From Candidatus Peregrinibacteria bacterium (lineage in GTDB: Bacteria; Patescibacteriota; Gracilibacteria; UBA1369; UM-FILTER-53-11), in the NCBI GenBank assembly GCA_023245725.1, contig JAHFJU010000066.1:1-7354 (forward strand): a stretch of 7,354 nt of DNA, in the 5' to 3' direction. A model generated the notes under the pieces. That model was not told where the DNA came from and made no database searches. It was given only the letters and a program-made list of their open reading frames with translations. This document shows positions 6,371-7,354 of this stretch, piece by piece. The translations under genes were made by a program, and so were the position numbers. Each line of letters opens with the position of its first letter. Positions within the stretch are counted from its first letter, which is position 1.

Positions 6371-7339
6371 TTACCTGCACAACTCAACCACTAACCTATC
6401 TAGTGCAAGAACAAATTCGCGGTTGTCGCCTGTGGTAATTCGAATTCCTCCGGTTTTTAGTCTGGTGTCGATGTCCAGTAAAAGGTCATATGCTTTTTTG
6501 AGTTGAGCCATTGAAAAATTTCGTGTTTGAGAAATTGTGTTTGATACAACAAATGGATGCTCTTTTGTAATGCTAATAATTTCTTCTCGTGATTTTTTGC
6601 GATCGGATAGATCTTTAATTTCTGTAATAATTCTGAATTGGCGCATTATCATGGCTAAAATGCCGTGAAGCGCCTCGCCACTATCGATGAGCGTGTGTAG
6701 CTCTGTAAGGGCGTGTTTATTGTTTTTCTGAGAAAGCGCATCTGTGAGTTTGAATATTGTTGTTGTGAGCGTACTTACAACCAACTTTTCGACATCTTTA
6801 ATGGTTATAGCTCGACCGTTCGCGTAATTAACCAATTTAACAATTTCATTTTCCAAACGAAATAAATTTCCACCTACAATATCTGCAAGGTGTTGGCATG
6901 CGCTTGAATCTATATCTCCTCTGTTTTTTTGTACCTGAGTTAAAATCCATTTATTTAAATTGCTCCCCTCTATTTTTTTGAACTCAGTGCACTGAACATT
7001 TTTTATGAGTTTTTTATATAACGACAAACGTCTATCGACACCTCTAAGTTCAGCAAAAATTACTACGGTTGAGTCTGGAATTTTCGGTAAAAATTCGCCA
7101 ATAGGTTCTAGTTCCTCAGATTCAAATTCGTTCAAAGCGTTTTTTACAATGACCAATCGTTTTTCCGCTAAAAAGGGGACTGAGCTTGCGCAGTCAATAA
7201 TTTCTGGCGGCTTATACTGTGATCCTTCGAATAAAGACGTATTTAAATCACCGTATTTTTTTTCAAATTCGAGTTTCCAAAACATGAGTTTTTGACTCAG
7301 GCTATAAGTGTCGTCGCCATAGAAAAAGAATGCTGGCAT
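6371..7339 (-). CDS. holA: DNA polymerase III subunit delta
   Basis: Delta is the clamp-loader subunit that contacts and opens the beta sliding clamp during replication. The 322-aa length suits HolA (about 320-345). The N-terminal strand and degenerate nucleotide-binding region FFFYGDDTYS (4-13) is typical. It is followed by VPFLAEKRLVIVKNA (54-68), the usual position of the delta element that contacts the clamp, and TVVIFAE (91-97). A middle helical domain includes GGNLFRLENEIVKLV (156-170). The C-terminal collar domain carries ALHGILAMIMRQFRII (223-238) and ends DRLVVELCR after the LKTGG motif (294-298). Start ATG 7339 has no Shine-Dalgarno; TACAAT (7351-7346) is 6 nt upstream, suggesting a promoter that would give a leaderless mRNA. 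It is convergent with gatA, and its upstream neighbour is outside the window. Confidence 0.94.
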   Translation of the reverse strand: MPAFFFYGDDTYSLSQKLMFWKLEFEKKYGDLNTSLFEGSQYKPPEIIDCASSVPFLAEKRLVIVKNALNEFESEELEPIGEFLPKIPDSTVVIFAELRGVDRRLSLYKKLIKNVQCTEFKKIEGSNLNKWILTQVQKNRGDIDSSACQHLADIVGGNLFRLENEIVKLVNYANGRAITIKDVEKLVVSTLTTTIFKLTDALSQKNNKHALTELHTLIDSGEALHGILAMIMRQFRIITEIKDLSDRKKSREEIISITKEHPFVVSNTISQTRNFSMAQLKKAYDLLLDIDTRLKTGGIRITTGDNREFVLALDRLVVELCR

Positions 7340-7345
7340 GTCGGA

Positions 7346-7351
7346 ATTGTA
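7346..7351 (-). promoter_or_regulatory. Candidate -10 element of holA
   Basis: TACAAT on the minus strand is one mismatch from TATAAT and ends 6 nt before the holA ATG. Transcription would start at or within a base or two of the start codon. Any -35 lies beyond the window edge, so this cannot be completed here. Confidence 0.35.
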
Positions 7352-7354
7352 ACA

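Noticed and set aside
6016..6387. A 123-aa open frame on the - strand over the 3' end of gatA and the end of holA
   Set aside because: It is antisense to a strongly conserved part of gatA and resembles no protein family.
6356..6410. Possible bidirectional terminator between gatA and holA
   Set aside because: The gap is 15 bp with no stem. A CACTA/TAGTG pairing at 6389-6405 lies inside holA and lacks a T-run.
1..7354. Recoded genetic code (TGA as Gly or Trp)
   Set aside because: TGA closes rel and the membrane-protein gene exactly where the proteins should end, and no conserved domain is interrupted by TGA.
1..7354. Mobile element, CRISPR array, tRNA/rRNA or riboswitch
   Set aside because: Coding genes fill nearly all of the window. 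I see no transposase or integrase motif, no regularly spaced repeats and no cloverleaf-like segment in the short gaps.

Overview
This 7.35-kb window is densely packed, AT-rich bacterial chromosome made almost entirely of housekeeping genes. It holds nine protein genes, one cut by the left edge. No stretch over 100 bases lacks a gene, and I see no tRNA, rRNA, CRISPR array, insertion sequence or prophage gene.

Organism: the stringent-response, recombination, division, polymerase and amidotransferase families are bacterial. TGA ends both the Rel gene and the three-helix membrane-protein gene, so the code is standard for that codon. That argues against the candidate phyla that read TGA as glycine. 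Short proteins (RecO of 191 aa), tight packing, several uncharacterised small ORFs, an archaeal-style RibL-like nucleotidyltransferase and almost no Shine-Dalgarno sequences suggest a reduced-genome lineage such as Patescibacteria (CPR), perhaps Saccharibacteria. This is inference; the window has no rRNA to settle it.

Layout: (1) 1-2003 (+), a bifunctional-type Rel (p)ppGpp synthetase/hydrolase lacking its N-terminus because of the window edge. (2) 4479 down to 1952 (-), a five-gene leftward cluster: an unknown 79-aa soluble protein, a small three-helix membrane protein, a RibL/TagD-like nucleotidyltransferase, FtsX and RecO. The recO 3' end overlaps the rel 3' end tail to tail by 52 bp. (3) 4480-4550, a short divergent intergenic region that must carry start signals both ways. 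(4) 4551-6355 (+), gatC then gatA, two of the three subunits of the tRNA-dependent Asp/Glu amidotransferase; gatB is not in view. (5) 6371-7339 (-), holA, the clamp-loader delta subunit, convergent with gatA across 15 bp.

The genes do not form one pathway. gatC and gatA act together. The leftward cluster mixes division, repair and a nucleotidyltransferase with two unknown proteins. The least explained parts are the 79-aa/membrane-protein/nucleotidyltransferase trio, ftsX without an adjacent ftsE, the short RecO that ends inside rel, and -10-like hexamers a few bases before several start codons that also lack a ribosome binding site (possible leaderless mRNAs). I do not see a clear new defence or mobile system here.
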